This document shows positions 13,304 through 25,600 of a stretch of DNA of 64,000 nt, one piece after another (the stretch's first letter is position 1; every line of letters begins with the position of its first letter). Position numbers and translations under genes: made by a program. Source of the stretch: Pleodorina starrii (taxonomy: Eukaryota; Chlorophyta; Chlorophyceae; Chlamydomonadales; Volvocaceae). The notes below the pieces were generated by a model, which was not told the DNA's origin, ran no database searches, and was given only the letters and a program-made list of their open reading frames with translations. Location: contig BRXU01000015.1 in NCBI GenBank assembly GCA_030267565.1, positions 1 through 64,000 of the forward strand. The letters are read 5' to 3'.

Positions 13304-14158
13304 CCCATGGGCCCAGTCTCCGACCCATTAGGGCCCAGTCTCGACCCATGGGCCCCAGCCTCGACCCCATGGGTACCCACAGCCTCGGACCCATGAGGTC
13401 CTAGTCTCGACACCATGGGCCCAGGCCTTCGACCCCAATAGAGCCCAGCCACGGACCCATGGGCCCCAGCATCGACCCATGGGGGCCCAGTCTCGACCCA
13501 TGGGCCCAGCTTCGACCCATGAGCCCAATCTCGACCCATGGGCCCATGACCTCGACCTCGATGTGCCTGCTCGACCCATGGGCCCAGTCTCGACCCATGA
13601 AGCCCAGCTTCGACCCATGAACCCAGCCTTCGACCCAATGGGCACCCAGCCTCGACCTTTGGGCCCAGAGCCTTTCGACACATGAGCCCTGCTTCGTACC
13701 CATGGGCCACAGCCTTCGACCCATGGGCCTCAAGCTTGCGATCCCATGGGCTCCAGCCGTCGACCCATGGGCCCAGCCCTCAGACCCATGAGCCCAGCCT
13801 CGACCCATGGGCCCAGCTTCGACCCATGAGCCCAGCCTCGACCCAATGGGCCCAGCCTCCGACCCCATGAGCCCAGCTTCGACCCATGGGCCCAGCCTCG
13901 ACCCATGGCGCCATGGGCCAGCCTCGACCCATGGCGCCCGATGGGCGCCAGCCTCGACCCATTGAGCCCAATCTCGACCCAATGGGCGCCACAGCCCTCG
14001 ACCCGATGTGCCCACGCCTCGACCCTATGCGCCATGGGCCCAGCCTCGACACTTGGGCCCAGCCTCGACCCATGGGCCTCAGCCTTCGACCCATGAGCCC
14101 AGCCCCTTCGAACCCATGGTCCCAGCCTCGAACTGGCCTTTGGGCCCAGCTCTCGACC

Positions 14159-15190
14159 CATGGGTCGAAGGTGGACCCATGACGCCTCGGGCCCATGGGC
14201 CCCAGCACTCGACCCATGGGCCAGCCTCGACCCATGGGCCCTGCCTCGAACCTGGGCCGCATGGGCCTCGAGCCTCGACCCATGGGCCCGAGCCTCGAAT
14301 CAAGAGCCATGGGCCGTAGCCATGGGCCCATGGGTCGAAGGCATGGGCCCAGCCTCGAGGCTGGGCTCATCGGGCCCAGCCTCGGCCCATGGGGCCCTAG
14401 CCTGGGCCCATGGGTCGAGGTTCTGGGCCCATGAGGTCGAGGCCAATGGGACTTCCATGGGTCGACCCTGGGGCCCATAAGGGTCGAAACCATGAGCCCA
14501 TGGGTCGACCATGGGCCCATGCCTCGAACCCATGGGCCCAGCCTCGACCACTGGGCCTCGAAGGCTGGGCCCATGGGTCGAGGCTGGGCCCATGGGTCGA
14601 GGCTGCTTTTCGTCCCATGGGACGAGGCTTGGTCCCATGGGTCGAGGCTACGACCCATGGGTCGAGGCTCGACCCATGGAACGAGCCAGCTTGACCCATG
14701 GGTCGAGGCTGGGCCCATGGGTCGAGCCTGGGCCCATGGTTCAAGGCTGGGCCCATGGGTCGAAGCATTGCGTCCATGGGTCGAGGCTGGGCCCAAGGGT
14801 CGAGCCTGGACTCATGGGTCGAGTCTCGCCCATGGGTCGAAGCTGGGCCGATTTTAATGGTCGAGGCTGGGCCCATGGATCGAGGCGTGGGCCCATGGGT
14901 CGAAGCTGGGCCCATGGGTCGGAGGCCCCCCCCCTCGACCCTTGGGTCGAAGACAGGACCCATGGGTCGAGGCAGGCCCATTGGGTCGAGGTTTGCGCTC
15001 ATTGGTCGAGGCTGGGCCCAAAGGCCTAGACCATTGGGCCCATGGGGCGACCATGGGCCCATGTTCGAGGCTGGGCCCATGGGTGCGGAGGCTTCGAACC
15101 CATGGGTCGAGGCTGGGCCCATGGGTCGAGCCTCGACCCATGGGAACCAGCTTTGGGTCGAGGCTGGGCCATGGGTCGAGGCTGGCGCCG
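14159..15190. other. Scrambled orientation-switch zone between segments I and II
   Basis: The first flip is at CATG 14,159-14,162, inside a TCGACCCATGGGTCGA palindrome. Plus units resume at about 14,180-14,300, then short runs alternate direction, for example around 14,330-14,400, 14,440-14,560 and 14,610-14,700. Minus orientation dominates from about 14,700, with further small inverted pieces near 14,930, 15,040 and 15,100-15,150. A run of nine C lies at 14,926-14,934. The zone looks like several nested small inversions or template switches rather than one clean breakpoint. Confidence 0.85.
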
Positions 15191-15230
15191 CATGGGTTTC
15201 GAGCTGGGGCCTTGGGTCGAGGCTGGGCCC

Positions 15231-15435
15231 CAATTCATGTGGGAGGTAAAGAGGGGGAGGTATGGGGGGGGGGGGGGGGGTAGGGGGCATCAAGTAATAA
15301 AGGGAATATTTGTTGCCCACTGGGATGGTTTGTTTGGGGGATCAGTGAGATAAGATGTGGGGGACTCATTATATGAAGTTGGAAAATTTTATACAATATT
15401 CTGTAGAGTTTTTCTTGGTTTTTTATTTTTTTCTG
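15231..15435. other. Non-satellite islet of about 205 bp, origin unknown
   Basis: The largest stretch not explained by the monomer. It opens with GGGAGGTAAAGAGGGGGAGG, passes a G17 run (15,264-15,280), then mixed AT-rich sequence (ATCAAGTAATAAAGGGAATA, TTATATGAAGTTGG, TTTTATACAATATTCTGTAG), and ends in a T-rich tract (GTTTTTCTTGG, TTTTTTATTTTTTTC). The satellite resumes with GGGACGAGAATACTAGG, a damaged GGGACGAGACTAGG unit. On the minus strand the A-rich end comes first and the C-rich end last. No terminal inverted repeat, target duplication or recognisable protein is visible. It could be residual single-copy DNA or a fragment of a transposable element. Confidence 0.75.
15264..15280. repeat. 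G17 homopolymer
   Basis: Seventeen consecutive G inside the non-satellite islet, preceded by GGTAT and followed by TAGGGGGC. Confidence 0.75.
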
Positions 15436-18400
15436 GGACGAGAATACTAGGCCCATGGGTCGAGGCTGGGCCCATCGCGGGTTAGCGAAGCTGGGCTCAT
15501 GGGTCCGAGGCTGGGCCCAGTGGGTCGATAGGCTGGGCCCATGGGTCGAAGCTGGCCCATGGTCCGAAGCTGGACTCATGGGTCGAAGGCTGGGGCCCAT
15601 GGGGTCGAGGCTGGGATTATGGGTCCGGAGGCTGGGCCCATGGGTTCGAAAGGCTGGGCCCATGGGTACGAGGCTGGGACCCATGGGTCTAGGTTGGGGC
15701 CTAATGGGTCGCAGGCTGGGCCCAAAGGTCTAGGCTGGGCCTCATGGGTCGGAGGTTCATGGGTCGAAGCTGGCTCATGGGTCGAGGCTGCGGCCCATAT
15801 TTGGGGTCGCGAGGGCTGGGCCCAAGGGTCGAGGCTTGGGCCCCATGGGTCGAGCCGGCTGGGCCCATGGGGGTCGTGGACTGGGGCCCATGCGGTCGAG
15901 GCTGGGACCCATGGGGTCGAGGCTGGGCCCATGGCGCAATGCGTCGAGGCTGGGACAAATGTGGGTTCGAAGATTGGAACATCTGGTCGAGGCTGGGCCC
16001 ATGGGTCGAGGCTGGGCCCATGGGTCAGAGGCTGGGCCCATGGGTCGAGGCTGGAGGCCCCATGGGGTCGAAGCTGGGTCCCATGGGTCGAAAAGCTGGT
16101 CCTCATGGGTCCGGGGGGGGAGGCTAGTAGGCCCATTGGGTCGAGGCTGGGGCCCATGGGTTCGAGCTGCTGGGCCCATGGGGTCGGAAGGCTGGGCCCA
16201 AGGGTCGAGGAGCTGGGCCCATGGGTTCGATCGGCTGGGCCCATGGGTCGATGGCTGAGCCCATGGGTCGAGTGCTGGGCCCATGGGTCGAGGCTGGGCC
16301 CATGGTGTCGAGGGCTGGGACCATGGGTCGGAGGATCTGGGCCCATGGGGTCGAGGCTGCGGCCCATGGATCGAGGCTGTGCCCATGGGGTCGGAGGCTG
16401 GGCCCATGGGTCGAAAGCTAGGCCCATGGGTCGAGGCTGGGCCCATGGGACGAGACTAGGACCATGGGTCGAGGCTGGGCCCATGGGTCGAGGCTGGGCC
16501 CATGGGTCGAGGACTGGGCCCATGGGTCGAGGCTGGGGCCCATGGGTCGAGGCTGGTCCCATGGGTCGAAGCTGGACTTCATGGTTCGAAGCTGGGCCCA
16601 TGGGCCTCGAGGCTGGGCCCTTGGGGTCGAAGAGCTGGGCTCATGGGTCGAGGCTTGGGCCCATGGGTCGAAGCTGGGCCCCCATGGTGTCGAGGCTGGG
16701 TCCCATGGTCGAAGCAGGTCCATGGTCGAGCAGGCCCATGGGGCGAGCTAGGCCCATGGTAGAGGCGGGGCCCAAGGTCGGGCTGGCCCATGGTCGAGCT
16801 GGCTCATGTTCGAGGCTGGGCCCATAGGGGTCGAGGCTGGGCCCATGGGTCGAGGTCTGGGCCCATGGGTCGAAGGCTGGGCCCATGGAGTCAGACGGCT
16901 GGGCCCATGGGTCGAGGCTGGGCCCATGGGTCGAGGCTGGGCCCATGGTCGAGGCTGGGCCACATGGGTCGAGGACTGGGCCCATGTAGTCGAAGCTCGG
17001 GCTCATGGGTCGAAGCTGGGCCCATTGCTCGAGGCTGGGCCCATGGGTCGAGGCTGGGCCCATGGGTCGCAAAGCTGTGGGCCCATGGGTCGAGGGCTGG
17101 GCTCGATGGTGTCGAAAGCAAGTTGGGATCCTGGGTCCGAAGCTTGGGCCCATGGGTCGAAGTCTGGAGGGCCCCATGGTCCGAGGGCTGGGCCCATCGG
17201 GACCGAAAGCTTGGACTCATGGGCTCGATAGCTGGGCCCATGGTCGAAGCTGGGCGGTTAGGCTGGGCCCATGGGTCGAAGCTGGGCTCAATGGGTCGCG
17301 AGCACGCCTGGCGCCCATGGGGTTTTCGACGAGGGGCTGGGCCCATGGGTCGAAGCTGGGCCCATGGGTCGTAGGCGTGAGGCCCATTGGGTCCGAGGCT
17401 GGGCCCCATGGGTCGAGGCTGGGCCCATGGGTCGAGGCTGGGGCCCATGGATCTGCTGGTGCCCATGGGTCTAGCGGGCCCATCGTCGAAGGCTTGTGGG
17501 CCCATGGTGTCGAGACTAGGGCCCATGGGGGTCCTGGAGGCTTGGCGGGCCCATGGGACGAGACCTAGCCCATGGGACCAGACTAGGACCATGGGTCGAG
17601 GCTGGGGCCCATGGGTCGAGGCTGGGCCCATGGAGTCGAGACTGGGGCCCCATGGGGGTCGAGTGGCTGGGCCCATTGGGTTCGAGGACTGGGTCCCATG
17701 GGGTCGAAGCTCGACTCATGGGTCGGAAGCTGGGCCCATGGGTCGAGGCTCGGGCACATGGGTCGAAGCTGGGCTCATGGGTCGAAGCTGGGCCCATGGG
17801 TCGACGACTGGGCCCATTGGGTCTGGCTGGGCCCATGGGTCGAGGCTGGGCTCATTGGTCGAAGCTGGCCCAAAGGCCTAGGCTGGGGCCCCATGGGTCG
17901 GAAGTGCTTGGGCTCATGGGTCGAAGCTTGGGCCCATGGGTCGAGGCTAGGCCCAATTGGGTCGAGGCTGGGCCCATGGGTCGAGGATTGGGCTCAATGG
18001 GATTGTCGAGGCTTGGGCCATGGCGCCATGGGTCGAGCTGGGCCCATGGGCCGCATTGGGTCGAGGCATGGGCCCATGGGTCGAGACTGGGCCCATGGGT
18101 CCGAGGCTGGGCCCATGGGTCGAAGCTGGGCTTATGTGTTGAAGCTAGGGCTCATGGGTCGAGGCTGGGCCCATGGGTCGAAGCTGGGCTCAAGGCGTCG
18201 AGAGCTGGGCTCATCCCCAGGTCGAGGCTGGGCCCATGGGTCGAGGCTGGGCCCATGGGTCGTATGCTGGGGCTCATGGGTTCGAAAAGGGCTGGGAGCC
18301 CAATAGGCCTAGGCCTGGGCCCAGTGGGGTCGAGGCTGGGCTCATGGGTCGAAGGCTTGGGCCCATGGTTCGAAGCTGGGCCCATGGGTTCGAAGCTGGG

Positions 18401-21400
18401 CCCATGCGGTCGAAGGCTGGGCCCATGGCGCTATTGGGTCGAGGCTGGGCCCATGGGTCGAGACATGGGCCCATGGGTCGAGGCTGTGCCCATGGGTCGA
18501 AGCTGGGGCTTATGGGTTGAAGTGACTAGGCCCATGGGTTTCGATGGGCTGGGCCCATGGGTCGACAGCTGGGTCTCATGGGGTCGAGGCTGGGGCCCAT
18601 GGGCTGAGGCTGGGCTCATGGGGTCCGAAGCTGGGGCCCATGGGTCCAGGCTGAGTCTCATGGGTCGAAAGCTGGGCCCCATGGGTTCGAGAACAGGGCC
18701 CATGGGTTTCGAAGGCTGGGCCCATGGGTCGAGGCTGGGCCCATGGGTCGAAGCTGGGCTCATGGGACGAAAGCTGGGCCCATGGGTCGAAGACTGGGCC
18801 CATGGGTCGAGGGCTGGGGCCCATGGGGGTTCTCGACAGACTGGGCCCTCCATGGGTCTCGAAGCTGGCCCAAAGGCCTAGGCAGGGCCCATGGGTCGAA
18901 ACTGGGTTCCATGGGTTCGAAGCTGGCGGCTCATGGGTCTGAGGACTGGGCCCATCGGGTGCGAGGCTGGGCCCATGGGACGAGACTAGGACCATGGGTT
19001 CGAGGCTGGGCACCCATGGGTCGAGGCTGGGCCCCATGGGTTCGAGACTGGGCCCATGGGTCCGAGGCTGGGCCCATGGGTTTCGAGGCTTGGGCCCATT
19101 GGTCCCAAAGCTGGACTCCCATGGGTCGAAGCTGGGCCCATGGGTCGAGCGCTGGGCCCCATGTGGTTCCCCCCCGAAGACTGGGCTCTTGGGTCGAGGC
19201 TTGGCCCATGGGTCGAGACGAGCTGGGCTCATGGGTTCGAAGCTGCCCATGGGTCGAAGCTGGGGCCCATGGTTCGAGGCTGGGCCCAAAGGTCGAGGCT
19301 CGGGCCTATGGCGCAATGCGTCGCAAGCTGGGCTCATGGGTCGAAGCTGGGCTCATGGGTCGAGTACTGGGCCGATGGGTCAGAAGCCTGGGCCCATGGG
19401 TCGAGGCTGGGGCCCATGGGTCGAGACTGGGGCCCATGGGTCGTGAGTGAGTCGAGGCTGGATCCATGGGTCGAGGACTGGGCCCCATTGCGCAATGGGG
19501 ACGTCCAAGCTGGGGCCCATTGGGTCGAAGCTGGGCCCATTGGTCGAGGGGCTGGGCCCATGGGTCGAAGCTGGGCTCATGGGTCGAGGCGTGGGCCCAT
19601 GGGTCGGAGGCTGGGCCCATGGGTCCCGAAGCTGGGTCCCATGGGTCCAGAAGCTGGTCCCATGGGTCGAGGCATAGGCCCATGGGTCGAGGGACTAGGC
19701 CGCATTGGTTCGAGGCCATGGGCCCATGGGTCGGAGGCTGGGCCCATGGGTCGAGGCGTGGGCTCATGGGTTCGAGGCCTGGCGCCCATGGGTCGGAGGC
19801 TGGGCCCTTGGGTACGAGGTGCTGGGCCCATGGGTTCGAAAGCTGGGCCCATGGGTCGAAGTGGCTGGGCCCATGGGTCGAGGCTGGGCCCATGGGTCGA
19901 GGCTTGGGCCCATGGATCGAGGCTGGGCCCATGGGGTCGAGGCTGGGGCCCATGGGTCGACGGCTGGGCTCATGGGTCGAGGCTGGGCCCATGGGTCGAA
20001 AGCTGGCCCAAAAGGCTAGGCATGGGCCCATGGGTCGAAGCTGGGCTTCATGGGTCGAAAGCTTGGGCTCAAAGGCCTAGGCTGGGCACCATGGGTCGAA
20101 GCTGGGGCTCATGGGTGTCCGAGATGGATTGGGCCCATGGGTCGAGGCTGCGGCCCATGGCGCTATGGGTCGAGGCTGGGACCATGGGTCGAGGCTGGGC
20201 CCATGGGTCTGAATCTGGGCGCATTGGGTCGATTGGGCTCAGGGGCCGCATGGGTCGACGACTAAGGGCGGACCCATGGGTCGAGGCTGGGCCCATGGGT
20301 CGAAGCTGGGCTTATGGGGTTGAAGGGCTAGGACCCCATGGAGTCCGAGGCTGGGCCCTTGGGGTCGAAGCTGGGCTCATGGGTCGAGTGCTGGGCCCCA
20401 TGGGGTTCCTGAGACTGGGCTTCATGGGTCACGATGAGCTGGGCCCATGTGGTCCAGGCTGGGCTCATGGGTCGAAGCTGGGCCCATGGGTCGAGACTGG
20501 GGCCCATGGGTTCGAAGGCTGGGCCCATGGGATCGAGACTGGGCCCATGGGTCGAGGCTAGGGCCCATGGCGCCATGGGTCGAAGCGTGGGCTCATGGAC
20601 GCCATGGTCGAAGCTGGCCACCAAATGAGGGGGGGGGCCTAGGCTGGGCCCATGGGTCTAAGGGACTGGGTTCATGGGGTCGAAGCTGGGCCCTCATGGG
20701 TCGAGACTGGGCCCATGGGTCCGCAGGCTAGGCCCATGGGTCTCGAGGCCTAGGACCGCATGGGTCGAGGCTGGGCCCATGGGTTCGAGGCTGGGCTCAT
20801 GGGTCGAGACTGGGCCCATGGGTCGAGGCTGGGGCCCATGGTGTCTGAGGCCTTGGGCCCATTAGTCAAAGCTGGACCTCATGGGTCGAAGCTGGGCCCA
20901 TGGGTCGAGGACTGGGCCCATGGGTTCGAAGCTGGGTCCCATGGGTCGTCGAGCTGGGCCTCATGGGTCGATAATTCTGGTCCCATGGGTCGAGGCTAGG
21001 CCCCATGGGGTTCGAGGCCTAGGCCCATTGGTTCGAGGCTGGGCCCATGGGTCTGAGGCTGGGCCCATGCCTCGAGGCTGGGCCCATGGGTCGAGGCTGG
21101 TCTCATGGTTCGAGGCTGGGCCAATGGGTCGAGGCTGGGCCCATGGGTCCGAGGACTGGGCCCATGGGGTCGAAGCTGGGCCCATGGGTCCGAGGCCTGG
21201 CCCATGGGTCGAGGCTGGGGCCCATGGCGTCATTTGGGTCGAGGCTGGGGCCCATGGGTCGAGACTGGGCCCATGGGTCGAGCGCTGGGCCCGATGGGTC
21301 GAAGCTGGGCTTATGGGTTCGAAGCGAGGCCCATGGGTCGAGGCTGGGCCGCATGGGACCGAGGACTAGGCACCATGGGTTCGAGGTGTGGGCCCATGGC

Positions 21401-22683
21401 GCTATGGTCGACGGGCTGGGCCCCCATTGAGGACGAGACTGGGCCCATGGGGTCGAGGCTGGGCCCATGGGTCGAGGCTTGGGCCCATGGGTCGAAGCTG
21501 GACTCATCGGGTCGGAAGCTGGGCCATGGGTTCGAGGCTGGGCCCATGGGGTCGAAGCTGGGGCCCACTGGGTCGCGAGGGCTGGGGACTCATGGTTCGA
21601 GGCTGGGCCCATGGGTCGAAGCTGGGCCCTATGGGTCGAGGCTGGGCCCATGGGGTCGATGGCTGTGCCCATGGGTCGAGGCTGGGCCTCATGGGTCCGA
21701 AGGGCTGGGCCCATGGGGTCGAATGCTTGGGCCCATGGATCGAGGCTGGGCCCAAAGGCCGAGTGCTGGGCCCATGTGTCGAATCTGGGCCCATGGGGTC
21801 GAGGCTGGGCACATGGGTCGAGGGACTGGGCTCATGGGTCGAAGCTGGGCCCATGGCGCAGTGGGTCGAGGCTGGGCCCATGGGTCGACGCTGGGCCCAT
21901 GCGGTTTTCACGAAGCTGGGCTCTATGGGTCGTTTTCGATAGCTAGGCCCATGGGTTCGAGGCTGGGCCCATGGGTCGAAGCTTTGGCTCATGGGTCGAG
22001 GCAGATGCCCAAAAAGGGCCCTATGGCCCATGGGATCGAGGCTGGGCCCATGGGTCGAGGCTGGGCCCATTGGTCGAAAGCTGGGCCCATGGGTCGAGGC
22101 TGGGCCCATGGGGTTCGAGGAGCTGGGTCCCATGGGTTCGAAGCTGGGCTCATGGGGTCGAGGCTGGGCCCATGGGTCGAGGCTGGCCCATGGGGGGCTG
22201 AGGCTGCTGGGCCCATGGGTCGACTATGGGTCATGGTCGAGGATTAGGGCCCATGGCGCAATGACGTCGAAGCTGGGCCCATGGGTCGATATCTGGGCCC
22301 ATGGATCGAGGCTGGGCCCATGGGTCGAGGCTGGGCCTATGGGTCGAGACTGGGCCCATGGGTCGAGGCTGGGCGCATGGGTCGAAGCTGGCCCAAAGGC
22401 CTAGGCTGGGCCCATGGGTTCGAAGCTGGGCTCATTGGTCGAAGCTGTTGGGCTCATGGGTCGAGACTGGGCCCATGGGTCGACGTTGGGCCCATGGGGT
22501 CGAGATTAGGATCATGGGTCGAAGCTGCCCAAAGCCTATGCTGGGCCATGTCGCATGGGTCGAAGCTCGGGCTAATGTGTCGAGGCTGGGCCCATGGGTC
22601 GAGGCTAGGGCCCATTTGGGTCGAGGCTGGGCCCATGGGTCGAGCGTGGGCCATAATGGGTCGAGGCTGGGCCCATGGGTCGG

Positions 22684-22697
22684 AAAAAAAAAAAAAA
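22684..22697. repeat. A14 homopolymer in a single monomer
   Basis: CGG followed by 14 A and GACTGGG replaces CGAGACTGGG of a normal minus-oriented unit, so the run is an expansion at the GAGAC position. With no other change around it, slippage or sequencing error is likelier than insertion of a poly-A-tailed element. Confidence 0.65.
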
Positions 22698-25600
22698 GAC
22701 TGGGCTCATGGGTCGAAGCTGGCCCATGGGTCGAAGCTGGGCCCATGGATCGAAGCTGGGCCCATGGGTCGAGGCTGGGGCCCATGGTTCGAGGTTAGGC
22801 CTCATGGTTCTAGGAGCTGGGCCAATGGGTCGAGGCTGGGCCCATGGGTCGAGGCTGGGGCCCATGTGGTGGGTCCGAAGCTGGGCTCATGGTCATGTGG
22901 CCCAAAGAGCCGTGGCTGGGCCCATGGGTCGAAGCTGTGTCTCATGGGTCCAAGCTTGGGCCCATGGGTCGAAGGCTGGGCCCATGGGTCGAGGCTGGGC
23001 CCATGGGGTCGAGGCTGGGCCCATGGCGCAATGGGTCGAGGCTGAGGCCCATTGGTTCGAGGGACTGGGCCCATGGGTCGAGGCTGGGCCCATGGGTCGA
23101 GAGCGGGGCTTGGCAAATGGGTTGAAGCTAGGCCCATGGTTCGAGACTGGGCCCATGGGTCGAGGCTGGGGCCAAGGGTCGAGGTTGGGACCATGGCGCA
23201 ATGCGTCCAAGCTGGGCCCATGGGTCGAGTGGTCGAGGCTGGGGCCCATGTGGTCGAGGCTGGGACCCATGAGGTCGAAGCTGGGCTCATGGGTCGAGGC
23301 ATGGGCCCATGGGTCGAGGCTGGGGCTCATGGGTCGAAGCTGGGCCCATGGGTCCAGGCTGGTCTCATGGGTCGAAGGCTGGAGCCCATGGGTCGAGGCT
23401 GGGGCCCATGGGTCGAGGCTTGGCCCATGGGTCGAGACTGGGCCCATGGGTCGAGGCTGGGTGCCCATGGGTCGAGGCTGGGCCCATGGCGCAATGCTGT
23501 CGAGACTAGGGCCCATGGGTCGATGTGGCTGGGGCCCTTGGGTCGAGGCTGGGCCCATGGGTCGAGGCTTGGGCCCATGGGTTCGAGGCTGGGCCCATGG
23601 TCGAGGCTGGGCTCCATGGGTCGAGACTGGGCCCATGGGTCGAGGGGTGGGCCCATGGGTCGAGGCTGGGCCCATGGGACGAGACTAGGACCATGGGTCC
23701 AAGGCCTGGGCCCATGGGTCGAGGCTTGGGCCCATGGGTCGAGGCTGGGCCCATGGGTCGAGGCTGGGCTCCATGGGGTCGATGGCTGGGCCCATGGGTC
23801 GAAGCTGGTCTCATGGGTCGAAGCTGGGCCCATGGGTCCCGAGGCTGGGCCCATGGGTGTCGAAGCTGGGCTTCATGGGTCGAAGCTGGGCCCCATGGGT
23901 CCGAGGCTGGGCTCATGGGTCGGAACAAGCTGGGCCCATGGGTCGAAACTGGGCCTCATGGGTCGAGGGCTTGGTGCCCATTGGGTCGAGGTTTGGCCTA
24001 GGCGCAATAGCGTCCAAGCTGGGGCTTCTATGGGTCGAGGCTGGGCTCATGGGTCGAGGCTGGGCCCATGGGTTCGAGGCTGGGACTGGCGCCATGGGTC
24101 GAGGCTGGGCCCATCATGGTCGAGGCTGGGCCCATGGGTCGAGGCTGGGCCCATTGGGTCGAGGTTGTTGGGGCCCATGGCGCAATGCGCAATGCGTCCA
24201 AGCTGGGCCCTCATGGGTCGAAGCTGGGCCCATGGGTCGAGGCTGGGGCCCCATGGGTCGAAGCTGGGCGTTCATGGGTCGAGTCCTGGGCACATGGGTC
24301 GAGGCTGGGCCCATGGGTCGAGGCTGGTCCCATGGGTCCGAATCTGGGGCTGTGGTTCGAGGCTAGCCGCAATGGCCTAGGCTAGGCCCATCGTCGAGGC
24401 TGGGGCCCATGGGTCGGAGGCTGGGCCCATGGGTCTGAGGCTGGGCCCATGGGGTAGAAGCTGGGCTCATGGGTACGAGGCTGGGCCCATGGAGCGAGCT
24501 GGGCTCCATTGGGTCGAGGCTGCGGCCCATGGGTCGCAGGCTGTGGTCCCATGGTCGAAGCTGGGCCTGGTCGGAGGCCTGGGCCCATGGGTTCCGAGGC
24601 TGGGCTTATGGGTCGAAGCTGGCCCATGGGTCGAGAGCTGGGCTCATGGGTCGAAAACTGGGCCCATGGGTCGAGAGCTGGGCCCATGGGTCGAGGTTGG
24701 GCTCATGTGTCGAAGCGGGCCAAAGCGTCCTAAGCTGGGCTCATTGGTCCGAAGCTGGGCTCATGGGTCGAGGCTGGGGCCCATGGGTCGAGGCTTGTCC
24801 CATGGGTCGGATGGCTGGGCCCATGGGTTCGAGGCTGGGCCCATGGCGCATTTGGTCGAGGCTGGGCCCATGGGTCCGAGACTGGGCCCATGGGTCGTAG
24901 TGTTGGGCCTTGGCGCAATGGGTCGAAGCTGGGCTTATGGTTTGAAGCTGGGCCCATTGGTCGAGGCTGGGCCCATGGGTCGAAGCTGGCGCTCATGGGT
25001 CGAAGGTGGGCCCTTGAGGTCGAGGGCTGGGCCCATGGGTCGAAGCTTTGGGCCCATGGGTCCAGGCTAGGGCTCATGGGTCGAAGCTGGTCCCGAGGGG
25101 TCGAGGCTAGGGCCCATGGGGGGTTCGAGGCTGGGCACATTGATCGAGAGCTGGGCCCATGGGTTCGAGGCTGGGCCCATGGGTCGAGGCTGGGGTCATG
25201 GGTCGAAGATTGGGCCCATGGGTCTTTCGAGGCTGAGCCCATGGGTCGAAACTGGGCCCATGGGTCGATGGTGGGCCCATGGGTCGAGACTGGGCCCATG
25301 GGGTCGAGGCCTGGGCCCATGGGTCGAGGCTGGGCCCATGGGTGCGAGGCTGGGCCCATGGTTCGGAGGCTGGGCCCATGGGTCCGAGGCTGGGCCCATG
25401 GGTCGAGGCTGGGCCCATGGGTCGAGGACTGGGCCCATGGGTCGAGGCTGGGCCCATCGTGTCGAGGCTGGGCCCCTGGGTCGAGGCTGGGCACATGGTT
25501 CGAAAGCTGGTCCCATGGGTCGAGGCTGGGCCCATGGTCGAAGCTGGTCGCCATGGGTCGAAGCTAGGCCCCATGGGTCGAAGCTGGTCCCATGGGTCGA

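Larger units (their letters stand above)
1..14158 (+). repeat. Satellite segment I, plus orientation, ragged
   Basis: Monomers read CCTCGACCCATGGGCCCAG on the plus strand. The register is poor: single-base insertions and deletions (for example an extra C before CATGG, TTTCGAC, AGCCCTCG) occur about every two or three units by eye, and many units carry point changes. GT-rich, AT-rich and CG-alternating islets plus a long C tract interrupt it. The raggedness could be true age and divergence at an array edge or residual long-read error; the sequence alone does not decide. No gene is seen. Confidence 0.93.

Noticed and set aside
13021..13404. Proline-rich protein over the C tract
   Set aside because: The polyproline is translation of a homopolymer; flanks are satellite.
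13193..15280. C tract at 13.2 kb and G17 tract at 15.26 kb as mirrored arms of one palindrome
   Set aside because: Sequences on either side of the tracts do not match in reverse complement, and the AT-rich islet beside the G tract has no counterpart beside the C tract.
15231..15435. Small gene or intact transposon in the non-satellite islet
   Set aside because: No recognisable protein motif, terminal repeats or target duplication; AATAAAG-like and TATA-like strings are expected in AT-rich DNA of this length.
22684..22697. Poly-A tail of a retroposed element
   Set aside because: The A run replaces part of one monomer with no adjacent foreign sequence or target-site duplication.
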